NCBI RefSeq assembly: GCF_900217795.1
Contig: NZ_OBMQ01000001.1
Span: forward strand, 611,011 to 675,010
Reading direction: 5' to 3'
Length of the DNA: 64,000 bases
Source of the DNA: Ureibacillus xyleni
Lineage (GTDB): Bacteria > Bacillota > Bacilli > Bacillales_A > Planococcaceae
Shown piece by piece: positions 17,831 to 27,010 of the stretch (position 1 is the first letter of the stretch; every line of letters begins with the position of its first letter). The notes under the pieces are model-generated. The model ran no database searches. It was not told the DNA's origin and worked only from the letters and a program-made list of their open reading frames with translations. Made by a program: the position numbers and the translations under genes.

Positions 17831-19058
17831 TGATATGCTCTCCCAAGAAGAAATTGAAGCTCTATTAAGGGGCGAGACGTTGGAAGAAAAAATTAACCAA
17901 TTAGAAAATGAATCAAATAGTAATGAACAACTGCGGGTAGAAGATTACCTTGAACCAATGGAACAGGATGCTCTAGGTGAGGTAGGAAATATTTCTTTTG
18001 GTAGTTCAGCTACTGCCCTTTCTGCCCTTCTCGGTCAGAAAGTAGATATTACTACACCAGTAGTCTCAATGATTAATCGTAACAAGCTAGAAGAGGAATT
18101 TCCTCAACCTTATGTTGCAATCCAAGTTGAGTATACGACTGGTTTAACAGGGATGAATTTACTTGTTATAAAACAATCGGATGCTGCCATTATTGCAGAT
18201 TTAATGTTAGGTGGAGACGGGACAAATCCAAATTCTGATCTCGGGGAAATACACCTTAGTGCGGTACAAGAAGCAATGAATCAAATGATGGGTTCAGCAG
18301 CAACTTCAATGTCAACAATTTTCAATAAAAAAGTAGATATTTCACCACCTTCAATTGATTTACTAAATATTCCCCAAAATGAAGGGAAAGATAGTATTCC
18401 TGATGATGATTTATTGGTGAAAATTTCCTTCAGGTTGAGAATTGGAGAGTTAATTGACTCAACAATTATGCAATTATTACCATTAGGATTTAGTAAAAAA
18501 ATTGTGAAGTCATTACTAGGTGAGCCTGATGATACTCCAACACCACCAGCTCAACCTGTTGCACCGGCTCAACCAGTAGCTGTATCACCACCAGTGCAAC
18601 AGCAACCGATGCAACAGCAACCGATGCAACAACAACCGATGTACCAACAACCTGTGTATCAACAACAGGCAGCTACAACATATGCGGAACCGCCAACTTT
18701 TGCAATGCCGCAGTATCAACCGCCACAACAACCCGTAAACGTGCAACAGGCTCAATTTGCATCTTTTGAGACAGCTAATATTTCTCAATCAGAAGCACGG
18801 AATTTAAATATGTTATTAGATATACCGTTACTACAGGTAACAGTAGAGTTAGGTCGAACAAAGCATTCAGTGAAAGATATCTTACAGCTTGCATCTGGTT
18901 CTATTATTGAATTAGATAAACTTGCCGGTGAACCAGTAGATATTTTAGTTAATAGTCGACTAATTGCAAAAGGCGAGGTTGTCGTAATTGATGAAAATTT
19001 TGGTGTCCGTATTACCGATATTATTAGTAAGGCTGAACGTTTAAATAATCTACGATAG
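17823..19058 (+). CDS. fliY: FliY, motor switch protein with CheY-P phosphatase activity
   Basis: Fusion of a CheC-like phosphatase and a FliN-type SpoA domain, located in the switch. 411 residues: N-terminal MLSQEEIEALLRG peptide, two phosphatase helices carrying ExxN (EVGNISFGSSATALS and EAMNQMMGSAATSMS), a Pro/Gln/Met-rich linker (about 240-315) made of near-identical QQPM repeats, and a C-terminal FliN domain (about 330-411). Removal of CheY-P at the motor is the established role in Bacillus. The repeat DNA at about 18594-18660 is prone to slippage. Confidence 0.96.
   Translation: MSDDMLSQEEIEALLRGETLEEKINQLENESNSNEQLRVEDYLEPMEQDALGEVGNISFGSSATALSALLGQKVDITTPVVSMINRNKLEEEFPQPYVAIQVEYTTGLTGMNLLVIKQSDAAIIADLMLGGDGTNPNSDLGEIHLSAVQEAMNQMMGSAATSMSTIFNKKVDISPPSIDLLNIPQNEGKDSIPDDDLLVKISFRLRIGELIDSTIMQLLPLGFSKKIVKSLLGEPDDTPTPPAQPVAPAQPVAVSPPVQQQPMQQQPMQQQPMYQQPVYQQQAATTYAEPPTFAMPQYQPPQQPVNVQQAQFASFETANISQSEARNLNMLLDIPLLQVTVELGRTKHSVKDILQLASGSIIELDKLAGEPVDILVNSRLIAKGEVVVIDENFGVRITDIISKAERLNNLR
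18594..18660 (+). repeat. Tandem 15-bp coding repeat in fliY linker
   Basis: Successive copies of a CAACCGATGCAACAG-like unit encode QQPMQ repeats, degenerating towards QQPVYQQQ. The reading frame is preserved in steps of five codons, so unit gain or loss would change linker length without a frameshift. Confidence 0.8.
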
Positions 19059-19080
19059 TAATTAATTGGAGGAATCTACC

Positions 19081-19443
19081 ATGTCAAGAAGAATTTTAAT
19101 AGTAGACGATGCGGCATTTATGCGCATGATGATTAAAGATATACTTACGAAGAATGGTTTCGAAGTTGTAGGGGAAGCAGCAGATGGCTTACAAGCAGTA
19201 GAAAAATATAGTGAATTACGACCTGATTTAGTTACGATGGATATTACAATGCCTGAAATGGATGGGATTGCTGCATTAAAAGCTATTAAATCTACAGATC
19301 CTAACGCAACTGTTATTATGTGCTCTGCAATGGGACAACAAGCAATGGTTATAGATGCTATCCAAGCTGGAGCAAAGGATTTTATCGTTAAACCATTCCA
19401 AGCTGACCGTGTAATTGAAGCAATTCAAAAAGCATTAGGTTGA
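19081..19443 (+). CDS. cheY: Chemotaxis response regulator CheY
   Basis: Diffusible single-domain response regulator phosphorylated by CheA; binds FliM/FliY. 120 residues from ATG 19081, preceded by TTGGAGGAA. Acidic pocket D9/D10, phosphoacceptor D54 (VTMDITMPEMDG), S82 in the Thr/Ser switch position, and K104 (VKPF) are present. Lies between fliY and fliO as in B. subtilis. Confidence 0.97.
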   Translation: MSRRILIVDDAAFMRMMIKDILTKNGFEVVGEAADGLQAVEKYSELRPDLVTMDITMPEMDGIAALKAIKSTDPNATVIMCSAMGQQAMVIDAIQAGAKDFIVKPFQADRVIEAIQKALG

Positions 19444-19447
19444 TAAA

Positions 19448-20113
19448 ATGTATTTGAACAAATTTGCAAGTATTCGGTTTATTATTGCTTCTTTAGTTGT
19501 GACTTTATTTTTTTCGCCAATGAATTTTGTTCATGCAACTTCAAATAATAACCAAATGATCTCGAATGAGTGTTTGCAAAATCCAAGTGATTGCGAAGAT
19601 ATCCAACCGGCTGCCGAAAATGCCCAAACGGCAGCTGTTGGTCTAGGTATGTGGGATTATGTAAAAATGTTATTCTCCCTAATATTTGTACTAGCAATAT
19701 TAATTTTTGTATTGAAGTTTCTAAACAAAAAAAGTAATAATTATCAACAAAATCGTCTAGTACGTAATGTAGGTGGAATCACTGTTGGTTCTCAAAAATC
19801 AGTACAAATTCTTCACATTGGAGATAAGTTATATATTGTAGGTGTTGGTGAGGATGTTCAACTTTTAAAAGAAATACATGATGCAGATGAAGTTCAACAA
19901 TTACTAGAGCAGTACAATGAAAAACAATCTTTAGTAAATACGACTCCATATATACTCGATGTATTTAAAAAATTTAATCCAAAATTTTCAAAAACAGAAA
20001 AAGATGAAAGCAAAACAGACTTTGGAGAAATTCTTAATAAAAAAATTGCAGATATTAAACATGAACGACAAAATGAATTGGAAAAGTGGAAAGAAAAGGA
20101 GAGGGATAGGTAA
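19448..20113 (+). CDS. fliO: Flagellar biosynthesis protein FliO (FliZ)
   Basis: Membrane protein that helps the FliP-FliQ-FliR export gate assemble. 221 residues: an N-terminal signal peptide (about 1-31, ending SPMNFVHA), a short extracellular part with two Cys (ECLQNPSDCED), a membrane span at about 73-92 and a cytoplasmic FliO domain with LVRNVGGITVGSQKSVQIL. The charged tail is KE-rich. The stop overlaps the fliP ATG by one base. Confidence 0.92.
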   Translation: MYLNKFASIRFIIASLVVTLFFSPMNFVHATSNNNQMISNECLQNPSDCEDIQPAAENAQTAAVGLGMWDYVKMLFSLIFVLAILIFVLKFLNKKSNNYQQNRLVRNVGGITVGSQKSVQILHIGDKLYIVGVGEDVQLLKEIHDADEVQQLLEQYNEKQSLVNTTPYILDVFKKFNPKFSKTEKDESKTDFGEILNKKIADIKHERQNELEKWKEKERDR

Positions 20114-20778
20114 TGGAAGATTTTATCTCACTCTTTTCTGAAAATGACCCTACGAATGTTTCCACGTCTGTTAAATTACTTTTATTATTGACTGTTCTGT
20201 CATTAGCACCAAGCATTTTAATCCTAATGACATGTTTTACAAGAATTGTTATTGTATTGTCCTTTACTAGGACTGCATTAGCAACAAATCAGATGCCTCC
20301 GAACCAAGTAATTATTGGATTAGCATTATTCTTGACATTTTTCATTATGGCTCCAACCTTCCAGCAAGTAAACGAACAAGCACTACAGCCACTTTTTGAT
20401 GAGGAAATTGGTTTAGAAGAGGCGTATGATCGGGCAGCACTTCCCTTTAAAGAATTTATGGCTCAACATACGAGACAAAAGGATTTAGAGTTGTTCTTAA
20501 GTTATAACCAAGCAGAAAGACCTGCATCCGTTGAAGAAATTCCATTAACAATGCTTGTGCCTGCGTTTGCATTAAGTGAAATTAAAACTGCTTTTCAAAT
20601 GGGATTTATGATTTTTATTCCATTTTTAGTAATCGATATGGTTGTAGCAAGTGTTCTTATGTCTATGGGGATGATGATGTTACCACCAGTCATGGTTTCT
20701 TTACCATTTAAAATATTATTATTTGTATTAGTAGATGGATGGTATTTAGTAATTAAATCATTACTTCAAAGTTTTTAG
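20113..20778 (+). CDS. fliP: Flagellar type III export gate protein FliP
   Basis: Core of the export channel; a polytopic membrane protein of 221 residues. Conserved segments include LSLAPSILILMTCFTRIVIV near the N terminus, TALATNQMPPNQVIIGLALF and the C-terminal MSMGMMMLPPVMVSLPFKI. The first hydrophobic segment begins only about 17 residues in, as in Bacillus FliP. Coupled to fliO by overlap. Confidence 0.97.
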   Translation: MEDFISLFSENDPTNVSTSVKLLLLLTVLSLAPSILILMTCFTRIVIVLSFTRTALATNQMPPNQVIIGLALFLTFFIMAPTFQQVNEQALQPLFDEEIGLEEAYDRAALPFKEFMAQHTRQKDLELFLSYNQAERPASVEEIPLTMLVPAFALSEIKTAFQMGFMIFIPFLVIDMVVASVLMSMGMMMLPPVMVSLPFKILLFVLVDGWYLVIKSLLQSF

Positions 20779-20791
20779 GGGATGATACAAA

Positions 20792-21061
20792 ATGAGCCAA
20801 GAGATGGTTATTTCAATTGCAGAAAGAGCTATATGGATTGTCCTCATAGTTTCAGGGCCGTTATTAATTGTGGCTCTTGTAACAGGCCTTTTAGTAAGTA
20901 TATTTCAAGCAACAACTTCCATTCAAGAACAAACATTGGCGTTTGTTCCTAAAATTGTTGCAGTCTTTATTGCACTTATCTTTTTTGCGCCGTTCATGAT
21001 ATCGCAAATGATTAATTATGTTTCGGATATTCTAAGTAATTTAACTCGGTATATCGGGTGA
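20792..21061 (+). CDS. fliQ: Flagellar export gate protein FliQ
   Basis: Two-span membrane protein of 89 residues in the FliP5Q4R1 export gate. Motifs GLLVSIFQATTSIQEQTLAFVPK and the second hydrophobic helix IVAVFIALIFFAPFM are characteristic (the first motif continues across the helix break). Situated between fliP and fliR with small gaps. Confidence 0.96.
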   Translation: MSQEMVISIAERAIWIVLIVSGPLLIVALVTGLLVSIFQATTSIQEQTLAFVPKIVAVFIALIFFAPFMISQMINYVSDILSNLTRYIG

Positions 21062-21065
21062 TTAA

Positions 21066-21842
21066 ATGACTGAACTTATTCCAAAAGCATCAGTTTTGTT
21101 ATTAATTTTAGTCAGAGTCTCTGCATTTTTTGTATCAATCCCATTATTTTCATATCGTACCATTCCGCCACAATTGAAAATAGCACTTGCATTTATTCTA
21201 TCATGGATGATGTATTATACATTAAATATTGAGGCTATACCAATTGATGGAGATTACATATTACTAGTTTTAAAAGAGGCAATCATTGGATTAATGATTG
21301 GCGTTACAGCGACAATCATTTTTTCGGCAGTACAAATTGCCGGTGGATTTATTGATTTTGAAATGGGTTTTGCAATGGCGAATATTATAGATCCCCAAAC
21401 TGGAGCACAGACACCATTAATGGGTCAATTTTTTAATTTTTTATTATTATTTGTTTTGCTTGCCATTAACGGACACCATTTAATTTTAGATGGCATTTTC
21501 TATAGTTATGAGTTTATGCCAATCAATCAATTTTTTCCAAGATTCGGTGATGCCGATACAATCGAATTTATTCTTAAATTATTTGGTACTGTATTTGCAA
21601 TTGCTTTTCAAATGTCAGCACCAATAGTTGCAACATTAGTATTAGTGACGCTTGCTTTAGGTATTACGGCTAAAACCGTTCCACAATTAAACATATTCGT
21701 TATTGGTTTTCCTATAAAAATTGCAGTTGGTTTTTTAGTGCTTATTATTTCTATGGGTGTAATGGTTGAAGTAATGGAAAAATTGATTGAACTCACGATT
21801 ATCTCAATGAGAGATTTGATGCAATTATTAGGTGGTGCTTAA
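21066..21842 (+). CDS. fliR: Flagellar export gate protein FliR
   Basis: Single-copy gate subunit, 258 residues, with six predicted hydrophobic helices. Family landmarks are RVSAFFVSIPLFSYRTIPPQ near the N terminus, GGFIDFEMGFAMANIIDPQ in the centre, and LNIFVIGFPIKIAVGFLVL near the C terminus. The end lies two bases before the ATG of flhB, implying coupled translation. Confidence 0.96.
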   Translation: MTELIPKASVLLLILVRVSAFFVSIPLFSYRTIPPQLKIALAFILSWMMYYTLNIEAIPIDGDYILLVLKEAIIGLMIGVTATIIFSAVQIAGGFIDFEMGFAMANIIDPQTGAQTPLMGQFFNFLLLFVLLAINGHHLILDGIFYSYEFMPINQFFPRFGDADTIEFILKLFGTVFAIAFQMSAPIVATLVLVTLALGITAKTVPQLNIFVIGFPIKIAVGFLVLIISMGVMVEVMEKLIELTIISMRDLMQLLGGA

Positions 21843-21843
21843 T

Positions 21844-22932
21844 ATGAAGTTACTACTTCCATTAGATATCCAATTTTTCTCCGGTGAAAAGACGGAAAAA
21901 GCGACACCTAAAAAGCGATCAGATGCGAGAAAAAAAGGACAAGTATTAAAAAGTCAGGATGTTTCAGCATCGTTAGTCCTTTTAGCGCTGTTTATGTTTT
22001 TATTTTTATTTGCACCAATTATCCAAGAAACATTATTCTCTTTTTTAATTCAAGCGTTTCAAAAAAATATACTAATTGAAACTTTGACTGTGGAAACTGT
22101 TTTAAATATGTATACAGATTCATTAAAAGAAATGGCAAAAATATTATTGCCAATTATGTTACTAGCTATGTTTGCAGGGATCGGAGCAAACTATTTACAA
22201 TTTGGGTTTCTATTTACTACAGAAACGATGAAAATCGATTTAAAAAAAATGGATCCAATAAAAGGTATAAAAAAAATAATTTCTATTCGTGCAATTGTTA
22301 ACTTAATTAAATCCTTGTTAAAAATTTCCTTTATTGGAGCCGTGACTACAACAATCGTTTGGATGAATATTGAGGAAGTGCTATCACTTTCATTCCAAAG
22401 CCCTTGGGATACATTAACTACAGTTGCCAAATTGGTTGGAATAATGGGAATTGCTGCATCACTTACATTAGTATTTATTGCACTGTTTGATTATATCTAC
22501 GAAAAATATGAGTATGAAAAACAATTAAAAATGTCGAAACAAGATATTAAAGATGAATATAAAAATGCTGAAGGTGACCCAAAGGTGAAGGGGAAAATTA
22601 AACAAAAACAACGTGAGATGGCAATGCGAAGAATGATGCAAGAAATTCCAAATGCAGACGTTGTTATTACAAACCCAACTCACTATGCAATTGCACTTAA
22701 ATATGACGATCAAAGTATGGAAGCGCCAACTGTCATTGCTAAAGGAACAGATTTTATTGCCCAAAAAATAAAATTGATTGCAAAAGAAAATAATATAGTT
22801 ATGGTTGAAAATCGACCGTTAGCAAGAGCAATGTATGACCAAGTTGAAATTGGCCAACAAGTTCCGGAAGAATTTTTTAAAGCAGTAGCAGAAATATTAG
22901 CTTATGTATACCGTATTAAACGTAAAATTTAG
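21844..22932 (+). CDS. flhB: FlhB, export apparatus substrate-specificity switch
   Basis: Self-cleaving export protein that switches from rod/hook to filament substrates. From ATG 21844 it has 362 residues: N-terminal SGEKTEKATPKKR, four membrane spans (about 42-215), and a cytoplasmic domain with the autocleavage motif NPTH at 277-280. The in-frame codon at 21832 lies inside fliR and would add only four residues. Following flhA after 21 bp with AGGAGGGG as ribosome site. Confidence 0.96.
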   Translation: MKLLLPLDIQFFSGEKTEKATPKKRSDARKKGQVLKSQDVSASLVLLALFMFLFLFAPIIQETLFSFLIQAFQKNILIETLTVETVLNMYTDSLKEMAKILLPIMLLAMFAGIGANYLQFGFLFTTETMKIDLKKMDPIKGIKKIISIRAIVNLIKSLLKISFIGAVTTTIVWMNIEEVLSLSFQSPWDTLTTVAKLVGIMGIAASLTLVFIALFDYIYEKYEYEKQLKMSKQDIKDEYKNAEGDPKVKGKIKQKQREMAMRRMMQEIPNADVVITNPTHYAIALKYDDQSMEAPTVIAKGTDFIAQKIKLIAKENNIVMVENRPLARAMYDQVEIGQQVPEEFFKAVAEILAYVYRIKRKI

Positions 22933-22953
22933 ACCATTTGTAGGAGGGGAAAC

Positions 22954-24987
22954 ATGAAAATTCGCGATTTAGGGGTTTTAGCTGCAGTAATTATGATTGT
23001 AGCAATGCTCATTATCCCTCTACCGACATGGTTATTAAGCTTTTTAATTATTATTAATATTACATTATCTTTAATTGTTTTATTAGTATCAATGAATATG
23101 AGGGAAGCTTTAGACTTTGCCATATTTCCTTCAGTAATTCTTTTACTTACCTTATTCCGTTTAGGCTTAAGTATTTCCACAACTCGTGCCATTCTTGCTA
23201 ATGGTGATGCAGGTGATGTTGTAGAAACTTTCGGGGAATTTGTTACTGGTGGTAATATTTTAGTCGGATTAGTTATTTTCATGTTATTGGTAATAATCAA
23301 CTTTATTGTTATTACAAAAGGGTCAGAACGTGTAGCTGAAGTTGCAGCACGTTTTACATTAGATGCAATGCCAGGGAAGCAAATGAGTATAGATGCTGAT
23401 TTAAATGCGGGGATGATTTCAGAAAAAGACGCACGTGAACGCCGTGAAAAAGTATCTAAGGAATCGGATTTTTATGGAGCAATGGATGGTGCTACGAAAT
23501 TCGTTAAAGGTGATGCAATTGCTTCTATTATCATGGTATTTATCAATCTTTTATTCGGTATCATTATTGGTATGTTACAACTCGGTTATGAATTAGCAGA
23601 TGCGGCGACACATTTCTCGAAGTTAACTGTCGGTGATGGTTTAGTTGCACAAATCCCAGCACTTTTAGTATCTACAGCTACAGGTCTAGTTGTGACACGT
23701 GCAGCTTCTGATGGTAATCTAGGAGAAGATATAACGAGACAACTATTTGCTCAATCGAAATTGTTGTATATTGCTGGTGGCACTATATTTTTATTAGGTC
23801 TTTTTACACCAATTCCAGAATGGATAACAATTCCTATCGCTTTGGTTTTAATTGGTGGTGCATATATGACAAGCCGTAAGAACAATGAAGATCCTGAAGA
23901 ATTACTAGAAATTGAAGAAGAAGTGGCTGCTGATACGATGAAGAGCCCAGAAAACGTAGTGAATTTGTTAAATGTAGATCCTATTGAATTTGAATTTGGA
24001 TATGGTTTAATCCCTCTTGTTGATGCTGCACAAGGCGGTGATTTATTAGATCGAGTTGTAATGATTCGTCGTCAATTAGCATTAGAGCTAGGATTAGTTA
24101 TACCAGTAGTTAGAATACGCGACAATATTCAATTACAACCAAATGAGTATCGAATAAAAATCAAGGGGAACGAAATGGCTCGAGGGGAACTGTTACTTGA
24201 CCATTACTTAGCAATGAGCCCCGGTGATGATGATTCAATAGATGGAATTGATACAATCGAACCTTCTTTCGGATTACCTGCGAAATGGATAACAGAAAGG
24301 GTAAAAGAAGAGGCTGAAATGTATGGTTATACTGTAGTAGACCCGCCAAGTGTTGTATCAACACATTTAACTGAAATTATTCGAGCAAATGCTCACGAAC
24401 TATTAGGACGTCAAGAAACGAAACAATTAATTGATCATTTACGTGAAAATTATCCTATTTTAGTTGAAGAATTAACACCAACACCACTTTCAATTGGTGA
24501 AATCCAAAAAGTTTTGGCTAGACTTCTTAAAGAAAATGTCTCAATTCGAAACTTACCAATTATTTTTGAAACATTAGCGGATTATTCGAAACTTACTAGT
24601 GATACTGAAATTCTTACTGAATATGTAAGGCAATCTTTAGCAAGACAAATTACAACACAATATGTTTCAGGCGGACCTTCATTAAAAGTGATTACGATTC
24701 CTGGTAAGTTGGAAAAGATAATAGCAGATAGTGTACAACAAACTGATCATGGAAATTATTTAGCTATGGATCCTCAAGATTCTCAATCAGTATTAGAGGC
24801 AATTGCTAAAGAAGTCGAGAGAGTTTCATTTATGGAACAATCTCCAATTATTCTTTGCTCACCTGGAATTCGTATGTATTTAAGGCAATTAACTGAACGT
24901 TATTTCCCGCAAATACCAATTTTATCCTATAATGAATTAGACGCTAATGTAGAAATCCAAAGTGTTGGGGTGGTGAATGTAGAATGA
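22954..24987 (+). CDS. flhA: FlhA, flagellar export gate and docking platform
   Basis: Largest export-gate protein (677 residues). Eight predicted membrane spans in the first 310 residues, with the FHIPEP-region signature LFRLGLSISTTRAILANGDAG and the loop RFTLDAMPGKQMSIDADLNA, then a cytoplasmic nonameric ring domain that docks chaperone-substrate complexes. The 3' end overlaps flhF by 4 bases (ATGA). Confidence 0.97.
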   Translation: MKIRDLGVLAAVIMIVAMLIIPLPTWLLSFLIIINITLSLIVLLVSMNMREALDFAIFPSVILLLTLFRLGLSISTTRAILANGDAGDVVETFGEFVTGGNILVGLVIFMLLVIINFIVITKGSERVAEVAARFTLDAMPGKQMSIDADLNAGMISEKDARERREKVSKESDFYGAMDGATKFVKGDAIASIIMVFINLLFGIIIGMLQLGYELADAATHFSKLTVGDGLVAQIPALLVSTATGLVVTRAASDGNLGEDITRQLFAQSKLLYIAGGTIFLLGLFTPIPEWITIPIALVLIGGAYMTSRKNNEDPEELLEIEEEVAADTMKSPENVVNLLNVDPIEFEFGYGLIPLVDAAQGGDLLDRVVMIRRQLALELGLVIPVVRIRDNIQLQPNEYRIKIKGNEMARGELLLDHYLAMSPGDDDSIDGIDTIEPSFGLPAKWITERVKEEAEMYGYTVVDPPSVVSTHLTEIIRANAHELLGRQETKQLIDHLRENYPILVEELTPTPLSIGEIQKVLARLLKENVSIRNLPIIFETLADYSKLTSDTEILTEYVRQSLARQITTQYVSGGPSLKVITIPGKLEKIIADSVQQTDHGNYLAMDPQDSQSVLEAIAKEVERVSFMEQSPIILCSPGIRMYLRQLTERYFPQIPILSYNELDANVEIQSVGVVNVE

Positions 24988-26141
24988 AGATGAAAAAATA
25001 TATTGCTCCTTCGATTTCAGAAGCAATGAAGCAAATTCGTGCTGAACTTGGTGATGATGCTGTAATCATAAATTCAAAAGTAGTTATTACAAAAAAGTTT
25101 TTTGGGTTAATTAAACATAAAAATTTTGAAGTACTTGCAGGGGTAGATAGTGTGGAAAATATTATGCCTTCACACATACCTGAAATGCATAACCGTACCG
25201 TAGCTGCTTCTGTTACCCAAAGTGCAGAATCAGCTTTAGATAAAGAGGTACATAATGCTGATTTAAAATTAACAAATGAATTAAAAAGCGAAATAGCTGA
25301 TTTAAAGTCAATATTGCAATCCATGCAAAGGCAAACAAAACACGCAGAATTACCAGAGGAAATTTTGCCTATTATTGACTTTTTAAAACGTCAAGAGCTG
25401 AACGAAGAGCTTATCACAGCAATAAGTGATGAGCTTTTTGTGTATTATAATAAAACAAAAGCTTTAAATAATGATGAAGCTAAAGACATTATTAAAGACG
25501 TTCTGAACAAAAAACTTGCACACTTACCAATAGGTGGATTGTCTTTTGAAAAAAAATATATTAATGTTTTAGGTCCTACTGGGGTAGGTAAGACGACGAC
25601 GATTGCAAAAATGGCAGCCCGTTCAGTTTTAGAAAAGAAGAAAAAAATTGGTTTTATTACTACCGATACTTATCGAATAGCTGCTATTGAACAATTGAAG
25701 ACTTATGCTAACCTTTTACAAGCTCCAGTAGAAATTGCATATAACGCTAGTGATTATAAGTCAGCTATTGGAAAAATGCAGAATTTAGATTTAATTTTCA
25801 TTGATACAGCAGGTAGAAACTACAAGGAAGCTAAGTATGTAAGTGACTTAAAAAAAATAATTAATTTTGACCAGGATGTTGAATCATATTTAGTTTTATC
25901 ATTAACATCAAAAGAACAAGATATGGAATCAATAATTCAACAATTTAATGAATTTCCAATTGAAAAGTTTATTTTTACTAAGATTGATGAAACAAATTCT
26001 ATTGGCACTATGTATAATTTAATGATTAAATATAATAAAGGACTTGCTTACTATACAAATGGACAAGAAGTACCAGAAGATATAGAAGAGGCAAATTTAG
26101 ATAAGTTACTTGAATTGTTCTTTCAAGGAGAATTTCAATGA
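24984..26141 (+). CDS. flhF: FlhF, SRP-type GTPase for flagellar placement
   Basis: GTPase of the SRP/FtsY family that sets where flagella assemble. 385 residues: B-domain with MKMKKYIAPSISEAMKQIR, then helical N-domain and G-domain with G1 GPTGVGKTT (197-205), DTAGR (G3) and TKID (G4). Overlaps flhA and its own stop overlaps the flhG ATG, consistent with the FlhF-FlhG partnership. Confidence 0.96.
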   Translation: MKMKKYIAPSISEAMKQIRAELGDDAVIINSKVVITKKFFGLIKHKNFEVLAGVDSVENIMPSHIPEMHNRTVAASVTQSAESALDKEVHNADLKLTNELKSEIADLKSILQSMQRQTKHAELPEEILPIIDFLKRQELNEELITAISDELFVYYNKTKALNNDEAKDIIKDVLNKKLAHLPIGGLSFEKKYINVLGPTGVGKTTTIAKMAARSVLEKKKKIGFITTDTYRIAAIEQLKTYANLLQAPVEIAYNASDYKSAIGKMQNLDLIFIDTAGRNYKEAKYVSDLKKIINFDQDVESYLVLSLTSKEQDMESIIQQFNEFPIEKFIFTKIDETNSIGTMYNLMIKYNKGLAYYTNGQEVPEDIEEANLDKLLELFFQGEFQ

Positions 26142-27010
26142 GAGATCAAGCCGAAAAATTAAGAATGAAAATGCTACAAAGTCAAGGTTCTATAGGTAGA
26201 TCGATAGCTGTTGTTAGTGGAAAAGGGGGCGTTGGAAAAAGTAATTTTTCAACGAATTTTGCAATCAACTTAAGCCTACAGGGGAAAAAAGTAGTTGTGT
26301 TAGATATGGATATTGGAATGGGTAATATTCATATCTTAATAGGAAAAACTGCCCAATACAGCTTTAAGGATTATTTAATGGGTGACGCTACTCTAAAAGA
26401 TGTCATGTATGAAGGACCTAATAATTTACAATATATTCCTGGTGGATCAGGTCTTTCTTCTGTTATGGAATGGTCTAAAGAAATGTTCAATTCATTGATA
26501 CATGCATTTGAAGAGTTACAAATATCCTTTGATTATATTTTATTTGATATGGGTGCGGGTGCTTCAAATTGGTCTCTTGATTTGCTTACATCCATCGACG
26601 AAATAATTGTCATCTCTACTGCTGAACCAACAGCAATTACAGATGCATACTCAATGATGAAATATATCTATTTAAAGGATCAAAACAAAAAGTTCTACCT
26701 ACTGTGTAACAGAGCATATTCAAAAGAAGAAGGTCAAGAAACGTTATACCGTCTATCAAATACAATGAAAAAATTCCTAAATAAAGATGTTACAATCCTA
26801 GGTTCATTACCGGAAGACCCAGTTGTAAGAAAAGCAGTACGTGAACAGGTCCCTTTTTCCATTGCTTATCCTGATTCACCCATTTCAAAAACATTAAAAG
26901 TAATTGTTAATCAATTTATTCATCAAGATATAAAAGAAGTTCATGCTCCTGTTCAATCGAATACATTTTTATCAAAACTAAGGAGTATTTTTTCGAAAGG
27001 GCGTGATTAA
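26138..27010 (+). CDS. flhG: FlhG (YlxH), MinD-like ATPase regulating flagellum number
   Basis: ParA/MinD-type ATPase that stimulates FlhF GTPase activity and interacts with C-ring proteins. 290 residues with deviant Walker A SGKGGVGKS at 27-35, switch motif VLDMDIGMGN and a C-terminal amphipathic tail (LSKLRSIFSKG) suited to membrane binding. The N-terminal MRDQAEKLRMKM peptide is the FlhF-activating helix region. The cheB start follows directly. Confidence 0.95.
   Translation: MRDQAEKLRMKMLQSQGSIGRSIAVVSGKGGVGKSNFSTNFAINLSLQGKKVVVLDMDIGMGNIHILIGKTAQYSFKDYLMGDATLKDVMYEGPNNLQYIPGGSGLSSVMEWSKEMFNSLIHAFEELQISFDYILFDMGAGASNWSLDLLTSIDEIIVISTAEPTAITDAYSMMKYIYLKDQNKKFYLLCNRAYSKEEGQETLYRLSNTMKKFLNKDVTILGSLPEDPVVRKAVREQVPFSIAYPDSPISKTLKVIVNQFIHQDIKEVHAPVQSNTFLSKLRSIFSKGRD

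Noticed and set aside
18594-18660. CRISPR-like tandem repeats
   Set aside because: Repeats are contiguous 15-mers in frame within fliY with no spacers.
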